DNA of 64,000 nt. It comes from Fimbriimonas sp. (GTDB lineage: Bacteria; Armatimonadota; Fimbriimonadia; Fimbriimonadales; Fimbriimonadaceae). A program made the translations under genes and the position numbers. The notes beneath the pieces were generated by a model. It was not told the DNA's origin. It searched no databases and saw only the letters and a program-made list of their open reading frames with translations. Shown here piece by piece: positions 17,199 to 27,627 of this stretch (the first letter of the stretch is position 1; the number at the start of each line of letters is the position of its first letter). Where the stretch lies: assembly GCA_031292555.1 (NCBI GenBank), contig JARLGV010000131.1, positions 1-64,000 of the forward strand, read 5' to 3'.

Positions 17199-19534
17199 GG
17201 TTCTCCCGTGGGCCACTCTCGCTGCGGGCCAAGCTCATTCTAGTAACCTCTGCCGCGATTGCGATCGGGTTGACCGTTTGTGCCGGTTCACTCGCCATCT
17301 ATGATCGATGGAGCTTTAGCCAGCAACTCAACTACGAACTAGCCATCGAGGGCCAGGTGCTTGGCGCCAATAGCGCGGCCGCGCTTGAGTTTGGCGATCG
17401 TGCCGGGGCGGAGGAGGTTCTAGGCGCCGTATCGGCCAACCATCGCATCGATATCGTTGTTCTGTATGACAAGCACGGACTGGAGCTAGCTCGATTTACG
17501 CGCAAGGAGGCGTTGCGGAGGTTTCCGCATGGACTCACCCGCGATCAAATCCTGAGAGTAAGCCAATTCACTTCGGTCAACGCTATTCAGCATCAAGGCG
17601 AGTTCCTTGGAACCATCCTACTCGAAGGAGGCGAAGGAGACTTGGCCGCCAGAACCCGCACCTACTTTCTCGTGGCTGGACTCATGACTGCGATCGCCGT
17701 CGCCGTCGCAATCTCCGTCGCGATTCGTCTGCAACAGCGGATCTTCGGTCCAATCGCCAAGTTGGTGATCGGCATGGCGGAGATCACCCAGCGTAAAGAC
17801 TACTCGTTGCGCATCGAACACGAGGGCGACGACGAAGTTGGGCTTCTAGTCGGGACATTCAACGAAATGCTCTCCGAGATCCAGGACCGAGACAACGAGC
17901 TTGAACTCCGTGTGGAGGAACGAACAAAGGCGCTCGCATCCGAGGTCGCGGCCAGGAAGTCGCTCCAAGAGACTCAAGAGGCACTCCATGAGGCGCTCAA
18001 ACAGGCCAATGCCGCGAACGAAGCCAAATCCCTCTTCTTGGCAAAGATGAGCCATGAGATCCGAACGCCAATGAACGGAGTTCTTGGCATGACGGAGGTG
18101 TTGCAGGGAACTGAACTCGATGACCTGCAGGCACAATGCGCCGAAACGATCGAAGTGAGTGCCCGAAACCTGTTGGACATCATCAATGACGTCCTGGATT
18201 TCTCGAAGATGGAGGCTGAAAAGCTCAAACTCCAACTCGAGCCGTTCGAGTTGGAAGCGCTGATCGGCGACGTCGCCGCGATTCTGGCTCCTTCGGCCGG
18301 CAAGCGATCGTTGGATCTCAGTTGCTGGTGCTCGCCTGAGGCTCCCATCTCCGTCAAAGGAGATCAGGGACGCCTTCGACAGATTCTCCTCAATCTCGTG
18401 GGAAACGCCGTTAAATTCACCGAGAAGGGGCGAGTTGCGCTCAGTGTTCTTGCGCTCGGGACAGCGGATTCTCGGGCAAAACTGCGGTTCGAAGTCCGGG
18501 ACACTGGAGTAGGTATCCCGGCAGACCAGCACGACCTGATTTTCCAGGGCTTTATGCAGGCGGACACGAGCCGAACTCGACGGCAAGGTGGGACCGGCTT
18601 GGGATTGACGATCTCCCGCCAACTCGTCGAACTCATGGGAGGAGAGCTTTCCCTAACAAGCGAACTGGGTATGGGCTCGACATTCGCATTCGAGATTGGA
18701 TTGGAAATCGTGACGCCGGCGAGCATCCGATCCGGATTGGCGGGCAAGAGGCTGCTCCTCGCCCTTTCGAACGCTGAGTTTGGGGGAAAGCTAGCCGAAA
18801 CGTTCCATTTCCACGGCGTAGAGTGCGTATACGTAGACGATGGCTCTGCCGCACGTCGTCTCCTTGAGTCGGGGTCTGCGTTCGACTTTCTCGCCGCCGA
18901 CGTAACGCTTCCGGCATTTGGCGGTACCGAACTGGCGGAAATTGTAAGGACTGGCAGGGAACCGACGTTGCCCATCATTTTGATCTCAGACTCTTCTAAT
19001 CAAGTCCCTGCCTCATTGGCAGCCAAACTTGGCATCTCGGCGGTTTTGGTGAAGCCGTTTCCTGCCGGCAAGCTAATTGATTCGATGGCTCCAGCCACTG
19101 GCAAATCTGCTCGGTCCAGGGAAAGGGGACCCCTTCCCATCTACGGCATAGGGGTTCCCAATATCCTGCTCGTCGAGGATAACGAGGTCAATGCCTTGGT
19201 CGCATCGCACTTTCTGACCGCGCTCGGCTGCCGATTCAGAGTTTCGGCCGATGGAAAGGAGGCGGTCGACGCCATGTTGAGCGAGCCATTCGATGCCATT
19301 CTGATGGACGTTCAACTGCCAATCATGGATGGCTTGGAGGCCACGAGAATCATCCGGTCAAACAATGAACCGACAATTCGGGACGTCGTCATCGTTGCTA
19401 TGACGGCCAATGCCTTAGCGGACGAGCGCGTGGCGTGTTTTGATGCGGGCATGAACGACTACCTGACAAAGCCGGTTTCTCAAGCCGACTTGGCGAGAAT
19501 GCTCGAAAAGTGGTTGGGAAAACCGCGAACTTGA
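17195..19534 (+). CDS. Hybrid histidine kinase with CHASE8-like sensor
   Basis: A 779-residue inner-membrane kinase. Order: TM near 10-32; periplasmic CHASE8-like domain to about 145 (EGQVLGANSAAALEFGDRAG, DIVVLYDKHGLELARF); TM near 155-178; HAMP; coiled coil; HisKA with H287 in SHEIRTPMNG; HATPase with NAVKF, DTGVGIP and GTGLGL; a first receiver-like domain lacking the usual acidic pair (LLLALSN instead of VEDN); then a complete receiver with VEDN and phosphoacceptor D705 in MDVQLPIMDG. It overlaps the YfiR-like gene by ATGA. No output regulator or cyclase is fused, so the signal must pass through an unlinked phosphotransfer protein. Confidence 0.85.
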   Translation: MRFSRGPLSLRAKLILVTSAAIAIGLTVCAGSLAIYDRWSFSQQLNYELAIEGQVLGANSAAALEFGDRAGAEEVLGAVSANHRIDIVVLYDKHGLELARFTRKEALRRFPHGLTRDQILRVSQFTSVNAIQHQGEFLGTILLEGGEGDLAARTRTYFLVAGLMTAIAVAVAISVAIRLQQRIFGPIAKLVIGMAEITQRKDYSLRIEHEGDDEVGLLVGTFNEMLSEIQDRDNELELRVEERTKALASEVAARKSLQETQEALHEALKQANAANEAKSLFLAKMSHEIRTPMNGVLGMTEVLQGTELDDLQAQCAETIEVSARNLLDIINDVLDFSKMEAEKLKLQLEPFELEALIGDVAAILAPSAGKRSLDLSCWCSPEAPISVKGDQGRLRQILLNLVGNAVKFTEKGRVALSVLALGTADSRAKLRFEVRDTGVGIPADQHDLIFQGFMQADTSRTRRQGGTGLGLTISRQLVELMGGELSLTSELGMGSTFAFEIGLEIVTPASIRSGLAGKRLLLALSNAEFGGKLAETFHFHGVECVYVDDGSAARRLLESGSAFDFLAADVTLPAFGGTELAEIVRTGREPTLPIILISDSSNQVPASLAAKLGISAVLVKPFPAGKLIDSMAPATGKSARSRERGPLPIYGIGVPNILLVEDNEVNALVASHFLTALGCRFRVSADGKEAVDAMLSEPFDAILMDVQLPIMDGLEATRIIRSNNEPTIRDVVIVAMTANALADERVACFDAGMNDYLTKPVSQADLARMLEKWLGKPRT

Positions 19535-19605
19535 GTCGCGCGTTTTGGAATGACTCGGGGAGGGCGCGGTGTAACCGCCGCGTAAGGCGGATTCAATGCC
19601 TAACT

Positions 19606-20835
19606 CTACCTAGGCGCCCCCAAAACCGAATGATCGGCACAAATGAGGCGCAACTTCTTGGCCGGCAAGCAGTCGCTCACGATCGCTCGGCGAACGCCCT
19701 TCTCGATCCTAATGTCGTCCTTGTCTTCCCGAAATTCGCATCCTCGAACCAGGATCGAGCCGCCGATGGCATGAATCGCGGCGCGACCAAGCTTTTGCCC
19801 ATCCCATTGCACGAACGTGCAGTCATTGAACCCAACGGTGCCTGACCCTGCTACGTCGGCGATCTGGTTACACGGGCCCCAGAAAGAGCAGTTCGAGAAC
19901 CGCACGACTCCAGAATTCGTTGAGCTCACTACAACCATCGTCGGGTCTGGGCCATGGAAGGCAGTGAACTCGCCATTGGTGATGAGCAAGCCGAACGGCG
20001 CCGATTGTTCGACCTTGACCGAGGCGTAGCAGTCATCCGCGCCGATTCCGAGGAAATTACCGTTGCACGCTCCTGTCTTCGATTCGATGAAGCGATAGCC
20101 GACGTTGTAGCCGAAGCAGAACGTGTTGAGGACGTACTCCCAATCGGCACGACCGAAGATGAACGCCTCTCCGTGTTCTTGTTGCCACTTGAAGAGCTTT
20201 GGCTTCATGCTGAACCAGGGATTGAAGTGGACGTTCTCGATCCGGCCGATATCGTAGATCGAATCCACGAACACGCCCCGGCGCAGCGGCTGACCCTGGA
20301 TGTTCCGGATCAGGTGCCGCTCGTTGTCGCTCGCATCGATTCCGTTGTACGGATTGAGCAGTTCGACGTCGAGAATGGCCGGGTTCTTGCCCCGCATGGC
20401 GATTGTGTACGGGTATGGCGTCGGGACGTCGTCGGTCGACTGCTTCGGATAGAAGACGACCACCCCCTTGAGCGTCGAATTGGTGTTAAGAGTGAGAAAA
20501 GCGCCTGCTTCGGTGCCCTCTCCCGACTCGACGAGAAACGTTGTGCCCCCGTCGGTTGGTTTTGGAAGTCCGGGATCTCGAATGCCGTTGTGGGCAGGGA
20601 CCGATTCCCATGAGCCCTTGAGCGCGACGCCATCCGGCACGTTCACACGGCCAAGAAAGCGGTAGTTTCCCGATCGGGCAACCACGTTCACATGCTGTTT
20701 GGAGGCCGCATCGAGCGTGGTCTGAAACGCGGCGGTGTCGTCGGCAACACCATCGCCTTTGGCGCCGAAGGATGCTACATCTAGATCGGCGCCGCCCGAC
20801 AGTGCAAATGCCGCAACGAGAATTCCCATGACCAT
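19606..20835 (-). CDS. Exported pectate-lyase-fold (beta-helix) protein
   Basis: A 409-residue protein with a short signal peptide (MVMGILVAAFALSGG). The N-terminal block DVASFGAKGDGVADDTAAFQ is typical of the pectate_lyase_3 family of right-handed beta-helix proteins (GH28/GH55 and phage-tailspike relatives). Short parallel-strand repeats follow, such as NSGVVRFSNCSF and GTVGFNDCTF. It likely binds or cleaves a polysaccharide. ATG 20835 is chosen because the frame further upstream runs into the divergent GH31 gene; this leaves 52 bases between the two divergent starts for both promoters. Confidence 0.7.
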   Translation of the reverse strand: MVMGILVAAFALSGGADLDVASFGAKGDGVADDTAAFQTTLDAASKQHVNVVARSGNYRFLGRVNVPDGVALKGSWESVPAHNGIRDPGLPKPTDGGTTFLVESGEGTEAGAFLTLNTNSTLKGVVVFYPKQSTDDVPTPYPYTIAMRGKNPAILDVELLNPYNGIDASDNERHLIRNIQGQPLRRGVFVDSIYDIGRIENVHFNPWFSMKPKLFKWQQEHGEAFIFGRADWEYVLNTFCFGYNVGYRFIESKTGACNGNFLGIGADDCYASVKVEQSAPFGLLITNGEFTAFHGPDPTMVVVSSTNSGVVRFSNCSFWGPCNQIADVAGSGTVGFNDCTFVQWDGQKLGRAAIHAIGGSILVRGCEFREDKDDIRIEKGVRRAIVSDCLPAKKLRLICADHSVLGAPR

Positions 20836-20887
20836 GTCGCTAGTTTGGCCGATGGTCACAACGGCGATGACAAGTATCATTAGCCCT

Positions 20888-23200
20888 ATGAGACGGTCCT
20901 TCGCTTTTCTCTCTGCGATCCTGATTTCGGCTATGGCAGTCAGCCAAACGGTGAGAGCGGACGGGAAGCGACTGACGGCAACTGAACTGGGCGGCACGCT
21001 CGTTCTACAAGCCCCAAGCGATGACTTGCTGCGGATCGATTTTCGCCCGAACGGCGTGTCGGCAGTTCCGACCGAGACGATGGACCCACGTGGCTTGCGC
21101 ACCGCTCGACCGGTCGGCATCTCCGACGGAAACGAAATTGTGACGTCCGCTATGCACGTGGTTCTCGGTCCTGACGTGATCACCGTCGCCAAATCAAATG
21201 GCGAGCGAGTTGCCACTATCGAGTTAGCGTCGCTCGCCGAGGGCCGTGTTCGGATCCATTACACGGTTGGCGAGAACCTCTACGGAATGAGGGGCAACGG
21301 CCTGTTCGGGGCGCGTGACCCGCGTACCGCGTTAGCCAGAGGTTTGCTTCGGAACGATGGCGCAACTGTTGCGGCGGGAGCTCAAGGTGATGGGGGCGCA
21401 CCACTCGCCTATTCCACGCATTGGGGTGTGCTAGTGGATTCAGTTGACGGAAAGTTCTCGACCGAGGAGGGCGTTCTCGAGTTCTCGCATGGATCGCGAA
21501 AGGACGTGGAAGCTTACTTCGTGATCGGCGCGCCCAAGCGATCGATTCAGTTGATTGCCGCCCTTACCGGGCATCCGGCGATGCCCCCGAAATGGGCGGT
21601 CGGCTTTATGAACAGTCAATGGGGAACCGACGAGAAGTCGGTGCTGGATATTGTGGCGGAATACCGGCGACGAAAGATCCCCCTCGACGCGTTCATCTTC
21701 GATTTCGACTTCAAGGCTTGGGGCGAGGACAACTATGGTGAGTGGCGTTGGAACAGCACCAATGGACCTGGCAACGTGGGGCCGATGAAGTATCCGAACG
21801 GGCAGAACGGAAAGTTCGCAAAGGCAATGGCGGATCGAGGCGTCCATCTTGTCGGAATCATGAAGCCGAGAATCCTCACCCAGACCGTCGATTTAAAGCC
21901 GACCAAGGCGTCTGCAGAAGCCGACGCCCATCACTGGTGGATGCCTAACAAAAGGCCCTACGAGGACTACTTCTCGCATCGGCTGGCCAACGACTTCGAC
22001 TTCTCGAAGCCGGAAGTTCGGAAATGGTATTGGCAGCATTCCAAGAACTTGTTCGATACCGGCATCTCGGGATGGTGGAACGACGAAGCCGATGACGGGT
22101 TCGATAGCCTTGCCTTTCTCCATATGCAGCAGTCGCTATTTGATGGGCAGCAAAGCGTCTCAAACCGAAGGGTCTGGTCGCTCAATCGTAACTTCTATCT
22201 CGGGGCTCAGCGATTTGCGTTCGGGACCTGGTCGGGGGACATTCGCTCCGGATTCGCTTCAATGGCAGCCCAGGAGACGCGCATGCTCGACCTAATCGAT
22301 CTGGGACAGTCGCAATGGAGCATGGACGCGGGGGGCTTCGGCGGCCATCCGGACCCAGAGAACTTCGCGCGATGGATGGAGTTCGCCGCCGTCGTGCCGA
22401 TCATGCGGGTACATGGCACCTACGGCGAGCGCCGCCAGCCTTGGCTCTATGGAGACGTTGCCGAACTTGCCGCCTCCAAGGCGATCCGATGGCGGTATGC
22501 GATGCTGCCGTCTTTCTATTCCTGGGAAAGGCAAGCGAACCGCACCGGCATAGGGATCGTCCGACCACTGTTCTGGGAGTTTCCCAACGATCCAGGCAGC
22601 GCGAATGTCGTCGACGCTTGGATGCTTGGGGATGGACTGCTCGTATCGCCGGTAATGACTAAAGGCGAGACGTCAAAGCGCGTTTATCTGCCTCCGGGCC
22701 GGTGGTATGAACTTGGTTCAGATCGACCATACGAAGGCGGAGATTCAGTAGAGGTTCAGACCGATTCGATCCTTTGGTCCGATATCCCGATGTTCGCCCG
22801 TTCCGGAGCCATCCTCGCCTCTCAGCCAGTGTTACAGTTCGTATCCGAGCGTCCGGTCGAAACGATCACTCTCGACGTTTGGCCGGACGACCACCGCCGG
22901 GCCGGATTCGAGGTCTATGACGACGACGGAGAGACCCGACACTACGAGCATGGCGACTATTTCTCGCAGCACGTTGAAGCCTGGCGGGACCAGAAGGGCG
23001 TGACGGTAGACCTGGACGAGCCCGACGGTATCTTTCGAACGTCGATCAAGCACTATCGAATTCGCGTTCACGGAGGAACCGCTCTGGGGATCAAGTGGAA
23101 CGGGTTCGACGTGACGGGAACCCAGAGCAAGGGGGTAGCGGAAGTCGAGATTCCGGCTGGGCTGCCTGGCCGGCTCACACTTCCGTATAATCCCTTGTAG
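20888..23200 (+). CDS. Exported GH31 alpha-glycosidase
   Basis: A 770-residue protein with a signal peptide (RRSFAFLSAILISAMAVSQTV). After an N-terminal beta-sandwich the GH31 (beta/alpha)8 barrel starts at PPKWAVGFMNSQWG. DAFIFDFDFKAWG is the strand carrying the substrate-binding Asp. GWWNDEADDGF carries the candidate nucleophile Asp, and FGTWSGDIRSGF the acid/base Asp of WSGD. The C-terminal sheets include a DUF5110-like part (DVWPDDHRRAGFEVYDDDG). Activity is probably alpha-glucosidase, alpha-xylosidase or alpha-galactosidase; which one cannot be read from the sequence. It is divergent from the beta-helix protein and may share regulation with it. Confidence 0.8.
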   Translation: MRRSFAFLSAILISAMAVSQTVRADGKRLTATELGGTLVLQAPSDDLLRIDFRPNGVSAVPTETMDPRGLRTARPVGISDGNEIVTSAMHVVLGPDVITVAKSNGERVATIELASLAEGRVRIHYTVGENLYGMRGNGLFGARDPRTALARGLLRNDGATVAAGAQGDGGAPLAYSTHWGVLVDSVDGKFSTEEGVLEFSHGSRKDVEAYFVIGAPKRSIQLIAALTGHPAMPPKWAVGFMNSQWGTDEKSVLDIVAEYRRRKIPLDAFIFDFDFKAWGEDNYGEWRWNSTNGPGNVGPMKYPNGQNGKFAKAMADRGVHLVGIMKPRILTQTVDLKPTKASAEADAHHWWMPNKRPYEDYFSHRLANDFDFSKPEVRKWYWQHSKNLFDTGISGWWNDEADDGFDSLAFLHMQQSLFDGQQSVSNRRVWSLNRNFYLGAQRFAFGTWSGDIRSGFASMAAQETRMLDLIDLGQSQWSMDAGGFGGHPDPENFARWMEFAAVVPIMRVHGTYGERRQPWLYGDVAELAASKAIRWRYAMLPSFYSWERQANRTGIGIVRPLFWEFPNDPGSANVVDAWMLGDGLLVSPVMTKGETSKRVYLPPGRWYELGSDRPYEGGDSVEVQTDSILWSDIPMFARSGAILASQPVLQFVSERPVETITLDVWPDDHRRAGFEVYDDDGETRHYEHGDYFSQHVEAWRDQKGVTVDLDEPDGIFRTSIKHYRIRVHGGTALGIKWNGFDVTGTQSKGVAEVEIPAGLPGRLTLPYNPL

Positions 23201-23224
23201 CCTTCTGTCCCACTAAATATCGTT

Positions 23225-24022
23225 ATGTCCCAGCCACATCAGATTATCCAGGTGAGGAATCTCGCCAAGACCTACCCTGGCGGTACCGAGGCCGTCCGAG
23301 GAGTGTCCTTCGAAGTGAGAGAAGGCGAGTTCTTCGGTTTCCTCGGCCCAAACGGCGCCGGGAAGTCGACGACAATCAACATGCTCGTCAATCTGGTGAA
23401 AAGGACCTCCGGTTCAATCGTCATCGACGGAATGGACCTCGAGCACAACGGAAGCGAGATCTATTCTCGCATTGGTTTTGCAATGCAGGAGATTGGGTTG
23501 GATGAGACCGCCACCGCACGAGAGATGCTTCAGTTGCACGGTCGCCTGTACCATATGCCCACCGCCAAGATCGACGAGCAGATCGCCAAACTGCTGAAGC
23601 TGGTTGAGTTGGAAAAGGTTGCCGATCGCTATGCTTCGACTTACTCGGGCGGCATGCGCCGTCGCCTAGATCTTGCCCTGTCGCTGATCCACGAGCCCCG
23701 TGTTCTGTTTCTCGACGAACCGACGCAGGGATTGGACCCGCATGCCAGGCAGTTGATCTGGAATCATCTTCGCGACCTTAACCGTCAGGGGATGACGATC
23801 TTCCTCACGACCCATTTCATGGACGAGGCCGAACAGCTGTGCGAGAGGATCGCGATCATGGATAGGGGGCAGATCGTTACCCAAGGGACTGTTCCAGAGC
23901 TCTTGGCTCAACATTCGGCCAAGAACCTGGAAGAGGTCTTCCTAAAGACGACGGGAAGCACCATCGCCGAGGAAGAGGTCAACTTCAATGCTCCCGACCC
24001 GTATGCTCGCCGCCGAAGATAG
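23225..24022 (+). CDS. ABC exporter ATP-binding protein
   Basis: A 265-residue ATPase of the ABC-2 (drug/antibiotic-export, DrrA-like) type. Walker A GPNGAGKST is at 41-49, the signature is YSGGMRRRLDLAL, Walker B is VLFLDEP, and the switch His is in LTTHFMDEAEQL. A TATAAT at 23186-23191, inside the end of the GH31 gene, may be the -10 box of a promoter for this gene and the following permease. The exported substrate is unknown. Confidence 0.85.
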   Translation: MSQPHQIIQVRNLAKTYPGGTEAVRGVSFEVREGEFFGFLGPNGAGKSTTINMLVNLVKRTSGSIVIDGMDLEHNGSEIYSRIGFAMQEIGLDETATAREMLQLHGRLYHMPTAKIDEQIAKLLKLVELEKVADRYASTYSGGMRRRLDLALSLIHEPRVLFLDEPTQGLDPHARQLIWNHLRDLNRQGMTIFLTTHFMDEAEQLCERIAIMDRGQIVTQGTVPELLAQHSAKNLEEVFLKTTGSTIAEEEVNFNAPDPYARRRR

Positions 24023-24067
24023 TTCTTCTGGCTCTTTGAAATCTCCCGGCTCACGACACAAGACACG

Positions 24068-24835
24068 ATGAACTCCTTCATTTCCGACTGGTACTACCTC
24101 TCGATCCGAAACATTAAGCAAATCTGGCGCCCCTTAATGGCGTTGATCCCGTCGCTGTTCATCCCGTTGTTCTTCTTTCTAGTGAACTCGACCTCTTTCT
24201 CAGCCTTCTCGCAGGTCAAGGGGTTTCCACACGTCTCTTACCGGCAATTCATCGCCCCCGTGGCGATTTTTACGGCCATCTTTTTCTCGTCCGGCAATGC
24301 AGGCATCGAGTTGGTTCAGGACATCTCGAATGGGTATCTCAAGAAGCTGATGATCATGCCGATCCACCGGTTGACCATCGTGCTAGGGAGATTGACCGAA
24401 GTAGCGGTGCTTGCAGTGTTTCAGGGGACCGTCGTGCTGATTCCATTGATGATGATCGGGGTTCGGATCAACACCGGTATCTTGGGCGTGATCGCAATGT
24501 TCACGATGCTCATCCTATTTGCGATGGCATGGAGTTGCATCGGAATGATCACCGCGCTGCGAACTCAGAACGCACGCTTGGTCCAGTCTCTGTTTATCCT
24601 CGTATTCCCGTTCCTGTACATGACGACATCACAGGCGCCGAAAAACCTCCTGCCTGGTTGGTTTGCCGTAGTTGCGACGCTCAATCCGGTCACTTCGATC
24701 ATTGAGGGGGTTCGCGCGCTGGTGCTGGACGGGTGGGGCAATCCGGCGATCCTTCAGGGGTTCATAACTGCTATCGTGCTTTTCACGGTCATGGTTGGGT
24801 TCACTGTGAGTTCGTTCAGGCGGGCCCTCAAGTAG
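24068..24835 (+). CDS. ABC-2 type exporter permease
   Basis: A 255-residue membrane protein with six predicted helices (first at about 22-42). The conserved ABC-2 region includes DISNGYLKKLMIMPIHRL, an NGxxxxL-type motif common in DrrB/NodJ-like permeases. It begins 45 bases after the ATPase and is the obvious partner of that gene. Its last 8 bases overlap the end of the convergent kinase gene. Confidence 0.8.
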   Translation: MNSFISDWYYLSIRNIKQIWRPLMALIPSLFIPLFFFLVNSTSFSAFSQVKGFPHVSYRQFIAPVAIFTAIFFSSGNAGIELVQDISNGYLKKLMIMPIHRLTIVLGRLTEVAVLAVFQGTVVLIPLMMIGVRINTGILGVIAMFTMLILFAMAWSCIGMITALRTQNARLVQSLFILVFPFLYMTTSQAPKNLLPGWFAVVATLNPVTSIIEGVRALVLDGWGNPAILQGFITAIVLFTVMVGFTVSSFRRALK

Positions 24836-27443
24836 AGTTCTTGGCTTTGGCGCGAGAAGGAGCATGGCGGAATAGCATCTCCCGCAGTGCCGCCTTCGAG
24901 AACGGCTTGACGAGGTAATCGTCCATGCCAGCTTCGTAACAGGCTTCCTTCTCCTGTGATAGGGCCCCTGCGGTTAGGGCGATGATCGGAATGTGGCGGT
25001 TAGTTTGGAACTCTGCCTCGCGGATCTGTCGCGTTGCCTCAAGTCCATCCATAACGGGCATCCGCACGTCCATCAGAACTAGGTCGAACTCGAGTCGAGC
25101 AAGGAGGTCTAGGGCGATCTGACCATCCTCGGCAAGCGAGATCTCGCAACCGAGCTGAGTGAGCATTCCCTCAGACACCAGAACATTCACGGAGTTGTCC
25201 TCAACGAGCAGGACTCGCAACCCGTCGAAGCGGATCTCCTCTCGAATTTTAGGCACCCCGTCCCCGTATCCCTGAATGTTGCCCTTGATGATAGGAAGTT
25301 CGAACCAAAAGAGACTCCCCTTTCCACGAGTGCTCGTGACTTTCAGTTCGCCGCCCATGAGGTCGACAAGTCGGCGGGAAATCGTGAGACCCAGTCCAGT
25401 GCCGTCGATTCCGTCTGCCTCCGAACCGGCGCGTTGAAAGGGTTCGAAGATCGATTCGATCAAGTGGTCCGGCACCCCGACCCCGGTATCGCTGATCTCG
25501 AAGCGGAGTTTGTCACCCGCAATCGTCAAGCTCACAGCAACCGAACCCTCGCGAGTGAATTTGATCGCATTGCCGATCAGGTTGGCGAGCACCTGGCGGA
25601 GGGAAGTGCCGTCAAGGATGACGACAGTCGGCACGTCGGATTCGATCTGAGTGGTCAAAACGACGGCAAGCGACGAAGCTCTGCCCTCGAAGAGATCGAC
25701 AACCTCTTGAATCAGGTTTCGAATCTGGATCGGAGACGCATTGATCTGCATCTTCCGCGCTTCGATCTTCGACAGGTCCAAGACGTCACCGATTACCTTG
25801 AGCAGGATCGCGCCGCTTGAGGCGATCCCTTCCACGTACTTCCGTGCCACCGGGTCCAGATCAAGTTCTCTAAGCAACTGAGCCAAGCCGAGCACGCCGT
25901 TGATGGGGGTCCGAATCTCGTGGCTCATGTTGGCAAGGAACTCCGTCTTTGCTCGGTCGGCTTCGCTTGCCGTTTGGGCAGCAAGTCGAAGGGCCTCTTC
26001 GATCTTTCGGCTGCTCGTGATATCTCGCAACGTCAGTACCGCGCCATTTCCTGCTGGGGCGACGCGTCGGGCATACCAAACGGTGTTGCCTTCCTGGCTG
26101 AGGATCTGAATCTCATCCTCGTAAGTAGCGCGGTTGCTCACCGCCTCGGGAAGGCGATCCCGTAGTCCGTCAAACACTGGAACATCTACGAGGTCGGCCA
26201 TCAGGCGGACTTCGTTGGGGTCGAGCCCGAGCAGATTGTTGGCGGCCGAGTTCCGGAACTCATTGATGAGGTCACCGTGACCTGCGTCAAGACCTTCGCG
26301 GATGTCGAAAACAAAGAACGGATCGGCGCTTCCTTCGATTGCCTCTTCGAGGCGAGTGGCCATCCTTCTTTCGCGCGAGACTTGCAAGGCGTTTCCAATC
26401 AAGTCGTTCCAGTCCATCACCCGCATCGCGCCTTCGAACGCCTCGGATTTTGCCCATCGCTCGGCCAATTCGCGACACTTGCGGTAGGACTCGGCGTCTC
26501 CTGCCTTCTGAAAGAGGGTGGCGAGGGCCATCTGATTCTCCAGCATCATTGGTCCCATCCCGCATTCCTCAGCCTCTGAGATTGCCTTACGAAGGTGTTC
26601 GAGCCCTTCGTCAAAGCCGTGAGGGCGCGGTGGGGCGAAGGTCATCCGATAGAATTCCCCCAAGCCGCCAGTGCTGCGGATACGCTGGGGACGGTCCCCA
26701 ATAAACGTGGACCAGTCGATCGAAAGCTGGAATAAATCGGCGACGGATTGCCGATATCCCTGGTCGCGAAACGCGAATGCCGCGCAGCCGAGCAACTGGT
26801 TCAAATACCGCCATTGATTCGCTTCCGCCGCGACCCTAAGTCCGTCATCCACGTATTCCAATGCGCGGAAGTAGTATCCGTCGCCCGATGTCACGCTCGA
26901 AAGCCCGACCAGGCACCGAATTCGGCCCGCCGGGTCGTCAAGTTCTCCATATAGTTGAAAGGCTCGATTGAATCGATCGGTAGCCTCGTTGAACTCAAAC
27001 GATGTACTCCCGACCGATCGGAGGAGTAAGTTGGCGTATGACTCCTCGTACATTGCCATGACCGTTTCGGTATCCGGTCCAAGGGCAAGGCCGGGCAATT
27101 CGGCGAGCGTTTGCCTGGCTGTCAAGTAGTTGCCCTGGAGAATCTGGATCGTCGTACGGATCACATAGGCACGTGCGAGATCGAGGCCCGATCCCGTCTG
27201 TTGGGCGATCTCTACCGCCTGTCCGATGTAGGCGAGAGCGGCAAACATGCGGCCTCGATTCCGCTGCAAGGCAGCCATATGGCACAACCAAGAACTCGAC
27301 CGGGCCTCCACTTGTGCCAGCAGTTTCTGTTCGCGTATGCCGCCGGCCAAGTCATACGCCGAATCGGAAGGCGTCAACTGTTCAAGGACAGGAATCGGAA
27401 TTTGGAGGAAGGTATCGAGCGGTGAGGGTGGTTTCCGCAGCAT
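24828..27443 (-). CDS. Cytoplasmic hybrid histidine kinase with TPR and PAS domains
   Basis: An 871-residue protein without membrane segments. Residues 1 to about 340 are TPR-like helical repeats ([40 protein letters not shown]). A PAS domain follows ([11 protein letters not shown] to [16 protein letters not shown]), then HisKA with H508 ([14 protein letters not shown]), HATPase ([22 protein letters not shown]) and a C-terminal receiver with D792 ([10 protein letters not shown]). ATG 27443 is preferred; TTG 27461 in frame is possible. Neither has a strong ribosome site. TPR-kinase fusions of this kind may sense a partner protein rather than a small ligand. No cognate regulator is adjacent. 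Confidence 0.8.
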   Translation of the reverse strand: MLRKPPSPLDTFLQIPIPVLEQLTPSDSAYDLAGGIREQKLLAQVEARSSSWLCHMAALQRNRGRMFAALAYIGQAVEIAQQTGSGLDLARAYVIRTTIQILQGNYLTARQTLAELPGLALGPDTETVMAMYEESYANLLLRSVGSTSFEFNEATDRFNRAFQLYGELDDPAGRIRCLVGLSSVTSGDGYYFRALEYVDDGLRVAAEANQWRYLNQLLGCAAFAFRDQGYRQSVADLFQLSIDWSTFIGDRPQRIRSTGGLGEFYRMTFAPPRPHGFDEGLEHLRKAISEAEECGMGPMMLENQMALATLFQKAGDAESYRKCRELAERWAKSEAFEGAMRVMDWNDLIGNALQVSRERRMATRLEEAIEGSADPFFVFDIREGLDAGHGDLINEFRNSAANNLLGLDPNEVRLMADLVDVPVFDGLRDRLPEAVSNRATYEDEIQILSQEGNTVWYARRVAPAGNGAVLTLRDITSSRKIEEALRLAAQTASEADRAKTEFLANMSHEIRTPINGVLGLAQLLRELDLDPVARKYVEGIASSGAILLKVIGDVLDLSKIEARKMQINASPIQIRNLIQEVVDLFEGRASSLAVVLTTQIESDVPTVVILDGTSLRQVLANLIGNAIKFTREGSVAVSLTIAGDKLRFEISDTGVGVPDHLIESIFEPFQRAGSEADGIDGTGLGLTISRRLVDLMGGELKVTSTRGKGSLFWFELPIIKGNIQGYGDGVPKIREEIRFDGLRVLLVEDNSVNVLVSEGMLTQLGCEISLAEDGQIALDLLARLEFDLVLMDVRMPVMDGLEATRQIREAEFQTNRHIPIIALTAGALSQEKEACYEAGMDDYLVKPFSKAALREMLFRHAPSRAKAKNST

Positions 27444-27503
27444 GTCTCGGGAGTCAATCAAGTGCTTCGTGAGTCTACAGTCTCAGTATTATCACTGTGG
27501 GAT

Positions 27504-27521
27504 CTAATGATTCCTAATGAT
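27504..27521. promoter_or_regulatory. 10-bp-period direct repeat between the divergent kinase and GH5 genes
   Basis: CTAATGAT occurs at 27504-27511 and 27514-27521, separated by TC. The 10-bp period puts both copies on the same face of the helix, as in response-regulator boxes. It lies in an AT-rich 184-base region between the divergent starts at 27443 and 27628. Confidence 0.3.
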
Positions 27522-27627
27522 GACACCTTCATGTTATCGCGCATCTTCGTTTGCCGATATCACAAATTGGAAAATAATGTGCCAAGACCTCCGTCCTAGT
27601 TTCAACTCAATAGAGCAGAATCCTTAG

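Noticed and set aside
19572-19595. GC-rich small hairpin between the kinase and beta-helix genes
   Set aside because: The stem is only 5 bp and no T-run follows; too weak to call a terminator.
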